This document shows, in pieces, positions 12,614-25,000 of a DNA stretch of 64,000 nucleotides. Numbering within the stretch: position 1 is the first letter of the stretch; each line of letters starts with the position of its first letter. This stretch comes from Pyrenochaeta sp. MPI-SDFR-AT-0127 (lineage: Eukaryota; Ascomycota; Dothideomycetes; Pleosporales; Cucurbitariaceae): positions 434,001-498,000 of the forward strand of contig JAGTJM010000021.1 in NCBI GenBank assembly GCA_020747015.1, read 5' to 3'. A program made the position numbers and the translations under genes. The notes under the pieces are model-generated. The model had not been told where the DNA came from. It did no database searches and was given only the letters and a program-made list of their open reading frames with translations.

Positions 12614-13541
12614 ATGTAGCAAGGAAGCTGAAAATAAAATAGAATGTAATACTAGTAATTGGTGTCCTAATTCAGAGGATGACTCTTTTCATTGTTCTTG
12701 CTTTACACTTTGTCGATGCTATAGAGTTGAGCCACTGGCACATGCTATGTGGCTTTGCACGCACTTGCAAAGTCCTCTAGTAGTGCACCAATATCAGGGC
12801 TCTTTGCAGATTAACCTTGTATACTCAAGCTAACCAACACGTCATATCAACTGTTTCTGGAAAATGACAACCATGGGTGCACGTGCGAACGGTTCGCCCA
12901 GGGGGAGTCCAGGAATAGCCTGCCCAACCGCAGCAAAAGCAACGCAGAGTGAACTCCGCCACGATGCGCAGATCAGCCACCCACGCCGCCGATCTTGGAA
13001 CCTCACGAACAACATTCCGTCCTAATCCATGGCGACGCATGTCTTCGAAGCAGACTGCGAATCGGCGCTGGCCTTTTCAGCCCGTTACCTGATAGCGGGG
13101 TAGATGGACCGGTGCGGCTGCCAACCAGCTATCACTTCATGCAGCCCACACTGAGCATGGCCCCCATACACCGCACAACACGAGGCCCGTAAGCGGCGCC
13201 GGCGACGAATGGTGGTGTCGGTGAAGTCGAGCTGCAGCGTGAGAAGGAGGATGGAAGAAGGAAAATTGACCGAGCCTCGAGCCTCGATAGTCTGGATCCT
13301 GCCTTCTTGCTTTCTTGGGTGCTCAGCCTGCGCCTGAAGAAAAAAAGGTGAGTGGTGGTGTCGCAGCCCTTCACCACATCTGACGTTGATCTTTGCTAGA
13401 TAATACATCTTGTGCGCAGCTCACAAAACGTTTTTTGGGGTCCGCTTACCATTGATACTTTGCCGCGTTGCCCTTGACCCTTCTAATGTCTATTGTCTAA
13501 TTTCGTTGGTTGTCGTTCAAGCAAACATTCTTCCCGCTGCT
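12614..13541. other. Spacer between the two cysteine-rich membrane protein genes
   Basis: This 928-bp stretch holds the 3' UTR of copy 1 and the promoter of copy 2. Only short, non-homologous ORFs are visible. The in-frame codons upstream of 13542 contain no ATG back to about 13410, which supports the chosen start of copy 2. Confidence 0.45.
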
Positions 13542-14878
13542 ATGGCTATGGCGTACACACCATTCAAGCGACAGGACTTTGCGCCTTCTTGTCCTTCTGG
13601 AGGCACTTGGTGGTCCTGCGGCTATGGCACATTCTTTGTCGGCTGCTGTGCAAGAGATCCATGCGACATTACTTGTGCACAAGGCAATCTGTATGCTGGC
13701 GCCTTTGACCCAGCATCGTATGGCAAGTTTCCGGATGCAACATGTGGGACTGGGAGTAAGGTATGCTAATCTTCCCTGTGATCCTGAGAAGTGTCATGGC
13801 GCTGATACAATGTTGGTTTAGTTCTACACATGTACTGCCGGCAAGACGTTTTGGGGATGTTGCAAGACAAACGCATGTAGTCAAGGCGGCTGCCCAGATG
13901 GAGACCTCGAACCTGCAATCTTGAACAGAGACGATCTCAGAAGTGCGTATCATGCAACCGGAGGATCAACTATGACGAGTGCAACGAGAACATCAACGAG
14001 TTCAGCAACTTCGGCGTCGAGAACGGTAGATAGTCAGACAACGAGTGCAACGGCCTCGGCAGTGCCAAAGGACAAGGCACCCGTTGCGGCCATTGCTGGT
14101 GGAGCAGCAGGTGGAGCATTCGCTCTAGCCGTTATTATTACTCTTCTGGTATATTACTGCTGTCATGCAAAGAAGTCAAGGCGCGGCCATACGGATACAG
14201 TCGTGCGCAGGCTATCAGATCTTCCTGCTATGATGGCTGAACGGGATAAAGCAGGACTATCAGCGCCTGACGGTAAGCCATTACATGACCCAAATACTCT
14301 TCAGAGCGTTATACTGATATGCCACAGCACCGCCAGGCTACTCGTCTCCAGATCCAAACTTCTATCCTCAGGGTGCCTCACAGTATCAAACATATGCCCA
14401 TCACCAGCAATATCATCAATACATCCCGGAGCCCCAAGAACTCCCCATCGAACCAGTAACACCTGGACCCTACTCAGCCAAACCAGTCGGACCTGGCCAC
14501 CAACGAGGCGCCTCGGAACTATCAGGCGACACTGCTTTACGCTCAGAACTCGGAACTCCACTCCCCTCGCCCAAAGCGCAGCAGATGCAGTTTGCTCAGC
14601 AGTCAAGTCCCCGGACGCCGCAGTCTTCACAGTTCAGACGGAGCCCTCTGACTTTGCAAACACAGTTTGGACAGCAGAATTCGAGGAGTGTACAATCGCA
14701 TGACTCAGTACAGAATTGGGTGGCGCATCAGAGCTGGCAGACGCAGACTGGGTCCGAGAATGGGCATCATCAAGGGTTGGGGGTGCAGGGTCTGCGGAAC
14801 GAGGATGAAGCCCCCCATCTAAGTGAGCAAAGAGAATACCTTATACAGCCTGATGGGAGAAGGTATCCAGGTATTTAG
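13542..14878 (+). CDS. Cysteine-rich single-pass membrane protein (tandem copy 2)
   Basis: Three exons (13542-13760, 13822-14272, 14328-14878) give 406 residues. The two six-cysteine modules match copy 1. Module A reads CPSGGTWWSCGYG ... FVGCCARDPC ... CAQGN; module B reads PDATCGTGS ... FWGCCKTNAC ... CPDGD. A Ser/Thr-rich stretch (about 30 of 50 residues, likely O-glycosylated) precedes a Gly/Ala-rich transmembrane helix ending in YYCCHAKKSRRG. The cytosolic tail is long and Gln/Pro/Ser-rich, and ends in a low-complexity QNWVAHQSW region. Copy 2 differs from copy 1 in intron number and positions, so the duplication is old or introns turned over. Both tails carry a NQGLGV/HQGLGV motif near the C-terminus. 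Function unknown. Confidence 0.82.
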
Positions 14879-17812
14879 CTTGACAGATGTTTCTTATGAT
14901 GTTATGAGTCATGACTTGTTTATTCCCATCACTTCAAGAGCCCACCTGTACGGTATATAGTCTACTGTTCTTTACTATGTTATGCCATCAATACCAGATG
15001 TCCATTGACTCGGGTTGCTTTCAACTGCAGACGACATGGCGAGATACCATTGACCTGGACCACTGACGCGTGTATGAACATGGCGATGCGTGGAAAATGT
15101 TTGTATGAAGGTTTGACTTTTGTCAGTGCGGGTGGCGAATGACTGCATCCGGACCCACTTGTCATGAAACCGTGTTTGTGGAGTTCGTGTTGCCTACGAC
15201 TCTCGGAGATGAGTAAAAGCTTATGTGCAAAGACCTTCAGAGCTACTGGAAATAACGCTCTTGGACTGGAAGATCTTTTAGCGTTGAGTGGTTGCCACAA
15301 TGTTTGCAAGGGTATTGATCTAAAGGCACGTTGCTTTAGTGGTGAAATGACGGGTTTGGTCCAGTATGGCAAAAGATTGTTGCAGTGTAAGTTGCCTCGA
15401 ACGAGATAGATTCTCTAGAAAGGCGTCAGCTGGATGATGCAAGTTTTCATGATGCAGAGCACAATCATAATGACTTGCGGTCGGCACCGCCTAGACTGTG
15501 TCAAAGCTAGATCTGAGAAGGGACTTGGAGGGAGTCTAAGTGGACTTGTCATCCCAGGCGTCTGGGTCTGCAATATAAAGTCGTGGTTCGACACGCATGC
15601 CATGGTCAGCTGCCGAGCACATTGGTGACATTAAATATCCTGTTCGCTGGAAGAATGCCGGCCTTGTAGTGCTCGGCTGTGGATGCAGGCGGCAGGATAT
15701 GCTCGTGGTGCAGGTGATTGGCGGGACGGGTGAGGTGCCCCGGATTTCAGGTGACGATGGCCGGGCGATCAGCAACCTTGTCCAGGGTGGCAGTGCCTTA
15801 TCGCACAGGTTAGCGAGATGGCCGACGGGGGACAAGAAGCCGATTGCATGGTGGCCTGCACGGGAGGGGGCGGCAAGACGAATGAAAAGAATGTGACAAG
15901 CCTCAACCCATGAAGCTTTTCGCCTCGAGTCGCATCCCGCTCTTGGTATCGCTTGTTGCTCTTTGCTATTTCCAGCAGCGAGCGATGCGCGTGGTCACGG
16001 ACGGGGCTCTGCTTACGTGTGAGCTGCCCGAGGCCTCGGGGTGAGGCAGCGCACCTGCCTCTCTGGTGCTGGTGCTGGCGTTTTAGTTTACGAAACGGCA
16101 AGCGGCGTATACTATACCTCCATGCGTCTCGTCGTCGGTCTCGCACGCAGCATCAGCCGCACAAGATAGCGTCGTCGGCCACTTGTCCCTGGGGAGACGC
16201 TGGACGAGGCGTGCGCACGCTTCTGTGCACACGACAATGGATCAGCGTCCGTTGATCGGCTTCACAGGCCGCAAGCGGACCGAGCAGGGGGGGTGGAGGG
16301 GAGCCAGTCCCCACAAGGGTTTGGCGATTGTGGGATCTGCAGGCAAGGAGCCACTGGGGGAGACGGGCGAGGGATGGAGACTGTGTCTCAGCGGGCATCT
16401 CGCTTCTCTGCATGGCCACTTCCAGAAGGCTTCTACGGTCTGGGGGGAGAGCACGACGCTGGCGCGAAGCCGTGGCAACAATCTGGGCGTCGTAATGGAC
16501 GACCACCAAGGGGCCCATCAGCAGCCACGGCAGCGGATGGCCAGCGACTTGCCGCGGGCCAGCCAGCACACACACACAGGGCGCGCTGCGTATGTAATCA
16601 CGTGCTGCGTGCTGGGCCGGCGCTGGGGCGTTTCAAGACCGAAGCCCCGTTCTGCAGGCCAAGACAGCGCGAGCGGCTCTCTGGGTTTGCAGGGCCTGGG
16701 ACCATGGGAGGGTGCGTCGAGCGCAGTCGACAGTGCGACAGGCGACAGGAGCTTGATGGGTTGGAATGCCAAACCGCCGCCTGCGCTGGGGCACAAGAGC
16801 CCGCGCGCGGTGAGCCGTCGTAGGGCCGCCAATGACGCTGCGGAGGTTTTGCGCACGGAAAGCTTCCAGAAGGCTTGGAGGCTTCGACTGCGATGCACAG
16901 TGAAGTCTCGAGTGGGGAGGGCTAGATGAAGCTTGCCTGCTTTGGTCTCGAGTAGCCCAATGATGGCGGCCCTCGTCTGGTGCTTCGCTCCTCCACCAAC
17001 TCCCCAACCTTAGTCCCCGACGTCTGCCCTCGCACCTTCAATTCACCCTCCTCGCCGTCCCTGCGCCCGATGCTGCTCAGAGTGCAGCCAATTCTGCGAG
17101 TGCGCTGCTTGCGACACTGACGCTGCCCTCTACCAGCCCCTGCGTCTGCGACTGCCCTCCCAGCGCCCTCGACCACGGCCTTTTGCACTGCTGCGCTGCG
17201 TTGCGCTCCGTGTCCAGTCCGGTCCTCAGACACTTCTCCTCCTGTGCAGCGCCATCACTCGTCGAACCCGTTGCGCCGCGCGCCTGCCCCAACGACGGTC
17301 GCTCTCTCCCTCTCCGCACAGCAACGCACCTGCCGTCCTGCACCCTCCCGCCGTCGCTGCTTCCTCCCACGCCGCTACCCGCCTTCCCCCGTCGCATTTG
17401 TCCTTTTGCGCCTTCCTCGACCTTTGTAAACACGCCCACGCAGCATCGTGTGCACCTGCTGCCTGCGTCGCGCCAACACCTTCCCTAGACTCGCCGTCGT
17501 TGCCGTTTCAGGTTGCATCTCAGACCAACAGCGCACGCCCGCGTCCCATCTGTCTGCTTCCCTCACGCTTCCTGCACTCGTGCATTGTCTGCAACCCTCC
17601 TACCTTCAGCACCTCGTCGCAGTTGGGGGCCTGCAATTGGCGCTTGTAAGGCATTGCGACATTGCTTGTCCGCCTCCATTCAACTCCCGCTGGATCACCT
17701 CCAGACGATTCATCGCAAGTCAGCCTGCTCCGCTTCCTGCAACGCTCCGACAAAGCCCCTCCTCTCTGCGCTGGAGACCGGCGCTGTCTGGTCGCCAGCA
17801 TAGGCGGAGACC
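14879..17812. other. 2.9-kb intergenic region, GC-rich in its right half
   Basis: From 14879 to about 15550 the sequence is ordinary intergenic DNA. From about 15560 to 17200 it is GC-rich, so long overlapping open frames occur on both strands by chance. These include a 248-codon frame at 16183-16929, but their proteins (Arg/Gly/Pro/Ala-rich, no domain) look non-coding. From about 16970 to 17700 the + strand is strongly pyrimidine-rich, which fits a long leader or core promoter of the phosphodiesterase gene starting at 17813. Short upstream ORFs occur in that leader. Confidence 0.45.
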
Positions 17813-20800
17813 ATGGAACATGCCGCGTGCAATGTCATCTACATTGACCGGCGGGCAAACGACGAGCATGTGCGCAAGGAGACGCTGTCCAAGTCACTCG
17901 TCGCGCGAACAAGCACCGCCAATGTAGGCCAGAGCTACTTTGCGTTGGGCAAGGCGTCGCCTCCCGAAGTGCATGCCAATGTCGAGGCGATACTAGCCAT
18001 GTTCAATGAAGGTAAGCTGAGTCTGCATCACTCCGGGAAACTTTGCTCACTGACGACGCAGTCCACATATGCGGCTCTGGCAGGTCTTGTCTATCCAATA
18101 TCTCCAACATTCTCGAATCCAGCAAGGCCAATGTGCCCACCTTTGTCATTATAGATATCCCATACGATGAGGAGCAACGATTAAAGCGCTTGTCTCGGGA
18201 ACCTCGCACACCTTCGCCTACCTCTTCACGCTTAATACGGATAGACACAACCGAGCCCGACGACATCTACGCCATGCATCTGCTTACCCATATTTCTTCG
18301 GAGATATCGTCGAGGAATTTCTCCAAACTCGTGGTCCCTGTAGTCATGTTGACTGGGCTCGACCATGAAACAACGCCTACTGCGCTTCCTTCGCCCGGTC
18401 TCCAACCTACGCATCCACTTACAGACACAGTTCGCTTGACTCGCTATCTTGATGCTGGCGCGGTTGACGTCTTGTCAAGTCCCCTGTCAAAGGACCGCAT
18501 ACATGGATTAGTCATTCATGCATACCGGTTGCAGAAAGAATTCGCCCGCGAAGAAGCTAACTTCATGACGACTAAGAGGAATCGGAAGCTGTCTTGGGTC
18601 GGCGTTGATGATGCGAAACCATACGCGTATTTGCGCGAGGCCATGGTGTCTAATCTGATGACTGGTATATGTAATCCGGAGACAATAGGAGATTCCCTCA
18701 GCTCTACGTATGCGATCCCTACATACCTGATGAACTTTTACTGACACTACCAGCGATTTTGATCTCGATTATGATAGAAGGGCGGTAGTTGAAGAGGTAG
18801 TAGGGACGTGGGCTTTTTCGGCACACGATTTCACTGATGATGAGCTGCTTTATGCTGCGCTGGTCATGCTCAAACATGCGCTGCACATGCCTGAATTGGA
18901 AAAGTGGACGATAACCGAAGGTATGTATAATTCGTGCTGATTTCGCTTGATGCCTGCTGACTTTGCTCCAAGACGAGTTGGTCGTGTTCCTCTTGGCCAG
19001 CCGCACAGCGTATAACGAGTTTGTCAAGTACCACAACTTCCGCCATGTTGTCGATGTCCTCCAAGCCCTCTTCCATTTTCTGGTCCGAATCGGCACATTG
19101 CCTCCATATCCGCTAAACATTACATCTACGTCTACCCCAAAGTCTCCGATAGCTGAGCTTCTCAAACCATTTGACGCGCTCACACTCCTCATTTCCGCAA
19201 TTGGACACGATGTCGGCCACCCAGGCGTCAACAACGCTTTCCTGGTCGCTCTGAACGCGCCATTAGCCCAGCTTTATAACGATCGCTCTGTCCTGGAATC
19301 CTTCCATTGTGCAGCCTACTCACAGATTCTGCGCCGGTATTGGCCGAAAGCCTTCGCCGATGCCGCGATGCGAAAGCTGATGATCAACAACATTCTTGCG
19401 ACGGATATGGGTCTGCATTTTAAGTACATGAGCGACCTCGGTAGCCTTCAACAGAAGGTAGCTCACGACAAGGGTGTTCTTGATGGCTGGAGCGTCAAGG
19501 TAAAAGAAGAACAGAAAGATTTGACTTGTGGCCTTCTTATCAAGTGTGCAGACATTTGCAATGTGGTAGGTTTATTGCCTCTATCCGATGTAGTATTCAC
19601 CTTTCTAATTTCTGTCCAGGCGCGCAAATTCGAGACCGCCGCCAAGTGGGCCAACATACTCACAGACGAATTCAGCAACCAAGGACTTATGGAGCAAGAG
19701 CTGCAAATGCCATCCTGCCTGTTCGGCGGACCGCCTGTTCGGGATGATCTCATTAAACTAGGGGAGTCTCAGATCGGCTTTATGAATATCTTTGCTAGGC
19801 CACTGTTCGAAGCAGTTACCGACATTCTACCAGCAATGCACTTTGCTGTTGATGAGGTATTGAATAACAAGTCCATCTGGGAGAAGATTATCACGGATGA
19901 ACGGCAAAAGAAGAGGAAACATCCAAATTTCTCCCTTGGGCATCTGAATCCGAGTTTCGCAGCTGACCCAGCCCCGAGCCCACGTTCCGGAGGACCGGCC
20001 AAGTCAATTCCGACTGTGCCATCGTTACCAGCCGTTCAAAGTGCTATTAACAACATTCGCCCGGAAGATACTACCCGCCGAGGGTCCACCGGGTCAGTGC
20101 AAGGCGTCTTGACGGGATCACGAAGATCATCTCTAGTTGTTGATAAAAGTTCACGTAGATCCTCTGCTGCTGGAGTCGTCGGACAACGTGCTGGAGTTTC
20201 GCGCGAGAACCAGAGCTTATCAAGACGAGGGAGCGGAGACCCCAGTTTGACAGCGATCTTGGTCACGCAAACCCCAAACGCGTCTGATACTCCCCCAAAA
20301 GGTTTAACTCCCAGTTCTGAGGATCGCTCAAGAGGGGATCGCAAAGATACATTAACTAGTTCATCCTCCAAGAAGAAGGAGAAGGACAGTGTGAGACCTG
20401 TCACAGCCCCTACTCAAGCCAGACGCAGTCAAGGTAAGTACGAACAAGCATCAGACCAGCCCTTCACCTCGTCAGCAAATCTCATTGTATTGTAGACTAA
20501 TTTCTGCTTCAGTCGTCAGTGTGTATCCAATGCCACAGCCGCCGTCTCAGGGTCATTCTTCCGAAGTCAATCTTGCACATACCGCAAACGGGACTCTCGA
20601 CGGTTCCAAACTCCAACAGTGGGACAACAACAAGCTAAGTGGTGACAGTAGCGCAACTCGATCAGATGCATCGCGCAATCCCAGTTGGTGGCGGCAGATG
20701 AGCACCCGCCGTGGTCCTAGGGACATCAGAAATGGCGAGGCAGATGGTCGGGCTCACCATAAGGAAACGACGCTTGATACTACACCGTCTAATACCGACT

Positions 20801-20991
20801 CGAATACGACGTCACCAACCTGCCCCAGCCCTGGTAGACAGACCACGACGGGTAAGATTAAGAGCTTTTTCAAGCGCAAACCTAGCGGCCAGAAGGAGCA
20901 ACACAAACAACTCTCCAGTTTTGGTAGCTCGTCTCAACTGCGTACACCACCGACTAGCGACCCCGGGCGATCACTCAACAGCGACGATTGA
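17813..20991 (+). CDS. 3',5'-cyclic-nucleotide phosphodiesterase (class I, Pde2-like) with receiver-like N-terminus
   Basis: Six exons (17813-18011, 18062-18707, 18754-18920, 18973-19565, 19620-20433, 20513-20991) give 965 residues. The catalytic HD-type domain spans about 310-620 with the metal-binding signatures HNFRH (358-362) and HDVGHPG (416-422), plus a later Asp in KCADICN (531). The intron at 19566-19619 is inferred: it is 54 nt, leaves the frame open if retained, and would insert a hydrophobic stretch into the conserved CADICNVARKF segment. Residues about 60-240 end in DAGAVDVLSSPLSKDRI, resembling the last part of a response-regulator receiver fold. The C-terminal ~300 residues are Ser-rich and disordered. 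It should hydrolyse cAMP and damp PKA signalling. Confidence 0.92.
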
Positions 20992-22071
20992 ACACACCAA
21001 AACATTCTTTGAACTTGTCTCCTAACTTTATCATAACGACCGACGCCGCATCCGATGCAACGGTATTTTCTTCCGTCAACATACCCAACTAAAAGCAATC
21101 ACTGGGCTTCGCGGCACTTGTCCTTTGTTTCCTTGCCTTTTGGCATTGTCTAGGATACGATATCTGACGCATGATCATGGGTGCAAACGAAAAGCGCCGA
21201 CCATTGTACTTACTACTTGTGGTCCACATAGTCAGCCTTTGGGTACCTTTGCGGTGGACTGTTTTCTATGGGCAACGCCCTTCTTCGCTATGCGTGCATC
21301 TCCGGTTTAGAGCCTTTTATAGCTCATTGTTCGTCGCCTTCGCTACAGCCATGTTCTGCTCTTGTCGTTGTTCTGGAGCTCCTCTTGGAGACACCATAAC
21401 GTTTTGTGGTGTGCCTCGAGGCGCATTGTGCATTTCATGGGGAGAGTATTCTGTTGGCGAGCCCTTTTGGCCCCACATAGAGTGGGCTAGTTGTATTATT
21501 TTGTCTTTTTTGCTCGAAAAGAGCGTATTCAAGTATTCAGCCTGGTTCTTTGTTTTCTCTGCGCGACAAGCCGGCAGGTTTGAACCAATGTAGTAGAACA
21601 GAAGGAGATGTAGCACGATGGTTTTGCGGAAACAGCCATACGTGGAGATGGAATGACGGGTTAAGGAAGAGGGTACGATTGTCTATGTCCTCGCCACCGA
21701 TGCGGCAATGATCCCAGTATTGGGACGTACCGCTCAGCAGCTAATGAATTCTCTGTAATGAATGTATATTCTCAACACCTCAGCTCAGTGCAGCCTTTTT
21801 TTTCAAGCACCCGAGTTACAGCCGTGAACTTGTTTCAAGAATACGTTGTTGCTCATTTAAAATTGGCTTATTGGAGATTGCTTTGCAATATTCATACATG
21901 TATCTGTAAGGTACAAGTCTATGTAGTGCAAGGACATGAAAACCGACATGTTCACACAAGAGAAGCAAAGTCTAGCAGCCCATTCGGCGAGTTGGGATGT
22001 TCCTAGTATCAATCCAACACATACCCAATATCAGTTGGGGGTGTGTTACAACAAACCATGGTACAATTATT
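20992..22071. other. Convergent 3' region between the phosphodiesterase and ISM1 genes
   Basis: The region is 1.08 kb and T-rich on the + strand, without a credible ORF. An open frame of 140 codons at 21171-21593 encodes a Phe/Cys/Leu-rich, non-protein-like sequence and starts in what should be 3' UTR. I see no RNA gene. Confidence 0.5.
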
Positions 22072-25000
22072 TTACAGTTCCTCCTGGGTTGTTGGGGGCG
22101 CCTCTTTCTTTACAACATCGTCGCACCGGGTACACAGCTCCTCCTTCTCATTTCGGACGAAGCGCCAACAGCGTGGACACTTTTCATTAGCAGGGGGGTG
22201 CACCAGGACTCTTGCATTGTTCAATACGCCGTCTCCACCCGTCTGCACGGTTTCCTCTGCCCACCATGGCCAGGTCTTCTTCGTCTCGTCGATGTCCTCT
22301 GTCTCAAAGGACATAGCATTCACGGCTTCCCTATTGCTCGTCTGGATGCGTACGTTGAGCTCGCTGACGACGAAAATGCCTGCAAATTGGGATTGAACGT
22401 CTTCGGGTTCGTGGGTATCGGGGTGCATGCAAGATACAAACTCGGCACAAAGATCTTCGGCGGCAGACTCGGAAACGTACAGTGTGACTGCAGTCTCGAG
22501 ACTTGATCCAATCTTCTTATCAGCGCGGAGCCGTTCCTGGGCTACTTTGATAGCCGTTCCCAGATCAGAGATAGTTTGATTCATGCAATCGAAGCCATCC
22601 AAAGCGGTTACGGGGGGTCCTTCAAGAGGCTGCCATACTGCGCGAGCAGGGTGCGTACTCGCCTCCCTCAATGATTCCGGAACATGGTCCCAGACTTCTT
22701 CGACAAGAAGCGGCGTAACGGGTGCAAGCATTTGCAGGAGCTCGTAAAAGATAAGTCCTAGTGCACGCTGAAGCGTCTCGCAGTCCGCCTTCTCGCCCGT
22801 ATAAATACGATCTTTCAGAGTCTCGAAGTAGAACGCCGAAAGATCATTCGAAATGTATTTGTTGATCGTATTCACGCCCTTGAAGAACTCGTACTTTCCA
22901 TAATACGAATGGACTTCCTTACTGACCCGAACTAAGCGATGCACTGCCAAGCGGTCTGTAAGTTCATAAAAGCTATGTGGATCGGGTTCTTCGACAGCGA
23001 GTTCGTTGAATGATCGGAAAGACGGCGGACAGGTAGGTAGCGAAAAGATGCCAAGTAGCCATTTGAAGGTCACACGGTATTTATGCAAAGCTTGATTGAC
23101 CGATTGGAGGACAGGTTGGCCGATGGTGACATCGCGCATGTAGTCGCTACTTGCCGCCCAGAGACGGAGGGCGTCAGAGCCCATGGCATCGTATGTCGGC
23201 GCTGTGCTACTGTTCTGCTCCATTTTGGCACCTTTCCCCTTTTGCTTCTTCCGCTTGATCGGCGGGAGAAGTTCGCCAGACATGATTTGAGACGGAGAAA
23301 TCACGTTGCCAAGCGACTTGCTCATCTTTCGACCTTCAGAGTCGAGTGTGAAGCCATGTGTGATGAGTGTTTTATACGGCGCCTTCACAGTTTCCGTATC
23401 GTAGGGCTGGGTAGCAACATGTGTGAGAAGAGAAGACTGAAACCAGCCCCGGTGCTGGTCGGTGCCTTCAAGATAAACATCCGCTACAGGCTGATCCTGT
23501 TGAGGTGGAAGGAGTGCCCAGCTTGTGCCGCTGTCAAACCAAACGTCCATGGTATCTTTCCCGCGCACATGTGTACCAGTGAGATGTTTAGGCTTCCACG
23601 CTGGGTCGTCGTGAGCATCTGTCCACCAGGCATTGATACCGCGCTCCTTGATTACATTGATGATGTGCTGGATCGTCTCAGAGTCCATGGCCGCCTCCAG
23701 TCTATCACCTTCAACCTTGTATAATGCGGGAATAGGAACACCCCAAGCACGCTGCCGCGAGATACACCATTGGCTTCGACCCTGAATGAAGCTCTCCAGC
23801 CTCGATCGACCGGTCTCGGGCAGGAAATCGACATTAGCAATGGCTTTCATCGATGCGTCCTTGATGCCTTCGACATTAGCGAACCATTGCTCGGTAGCTC
23901 TGGTGATGACGGGCTGCTTGGTCCGCCAGTCAATCGGATACTTGTGCCGATAGTTTTGTTTGCCGCGTAGAAGATCTTGCTTCTCGAGATATTTACACAC
24001 CGCATTGCTTCCCGATTTCTTGATGTCAGAAACAAGCAGGCCTTCAAGAACCTCTGGTTGCTCTGGGAACGCATCCTTAGTGAACGCACCTGCATCATCT
24101 ACTGGCGCAAAAGCGGGCATGTTGAGAGCGCTGCAGACATGGTAGTCGTCCATACCATGTCCTGGAGCCATATGAACAAGGCCAGTGCCAGAAGAGTCCG
24201 TGACGAAGTCCGCATGGATGACTGGCTGGAGTCCATTTGCCTTCTGGAAGGGGTTCTCATACTGGAGGTGTCCGGCGAGATCTGATCCAGAAAGTCCAGA
24301 CAATACGACTGTGAATTTGCGCTCAACAGCCTTCTCATACTCTGCCACTCGAGACACCGCAACAAGAGTTAGTTCCCCATTCCCATCCGTATCCTTTACG
24401 ATACAGTATTCCATGTCCTTGTGCACAGCGATAGCCTTGTTTGCTGGTAGCGTCCATGGCGTTGTCGTCCAGATAAGCACATTAACCTCCTCCGTCACAC
24501 CCTTCAAGGCACCCCCCTTCAACTCCACAGACACTTCCACTGGATACCGCACAAATGCTGCTAAACTCTTGTGGCCTTCGTCATATTCCAACTCCGCTTC
24601 AGCAAGTGCTGTTCTCGAACTTGGACTCCAGTACACGGGCTTGTTCTGCCGGTAGATCAATCCCTTCTCAAACATCCTCTTGAATACCTCAAGTTGTCTG
24701 ACCTCGAACCCTTTCTCCATGGTCTTATAAGCATTCTCCCAATCGCCCATAACTGCCCATTCCTTGAAACCCTTCTTCTGTTCTTCCACGGTCCGGGTTG
24801 CAAGCTCACGCGCCGCTTCCCTTACGCTTACAGGATCTGTTTGCGCTCCTGCATCTTTCTTCTGCGCCTGCAGCGCCTTGATTTCAATGGGCAGACCATG
24901 GCAATCCCAGCCAGGGATGTAGGACACCTTCTTTCCCTGGCTAACTTGGAATCGACAGATGATATCTTTGGTGATCTTGTTTAGTGCATGTCCGATGTGT

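Noticed and set aside
16183..16929. 248-codon open frame in GC-rich DNA
   Set aside because: Overlapping frames of similar length occur on both strands. The protein is Gly/Arg/Ser-rich with no domain and there are no convincing splice sites or conserved blocks. This is expected by chance at high GC.
21171..21593. 140-codon frame downstream of the phosphodiesterase gene
   Set aside because: Composition is dominated by Phe, Cys, Leu and Ser as produced by T-rich UTR DNA, and no homology is recognised.
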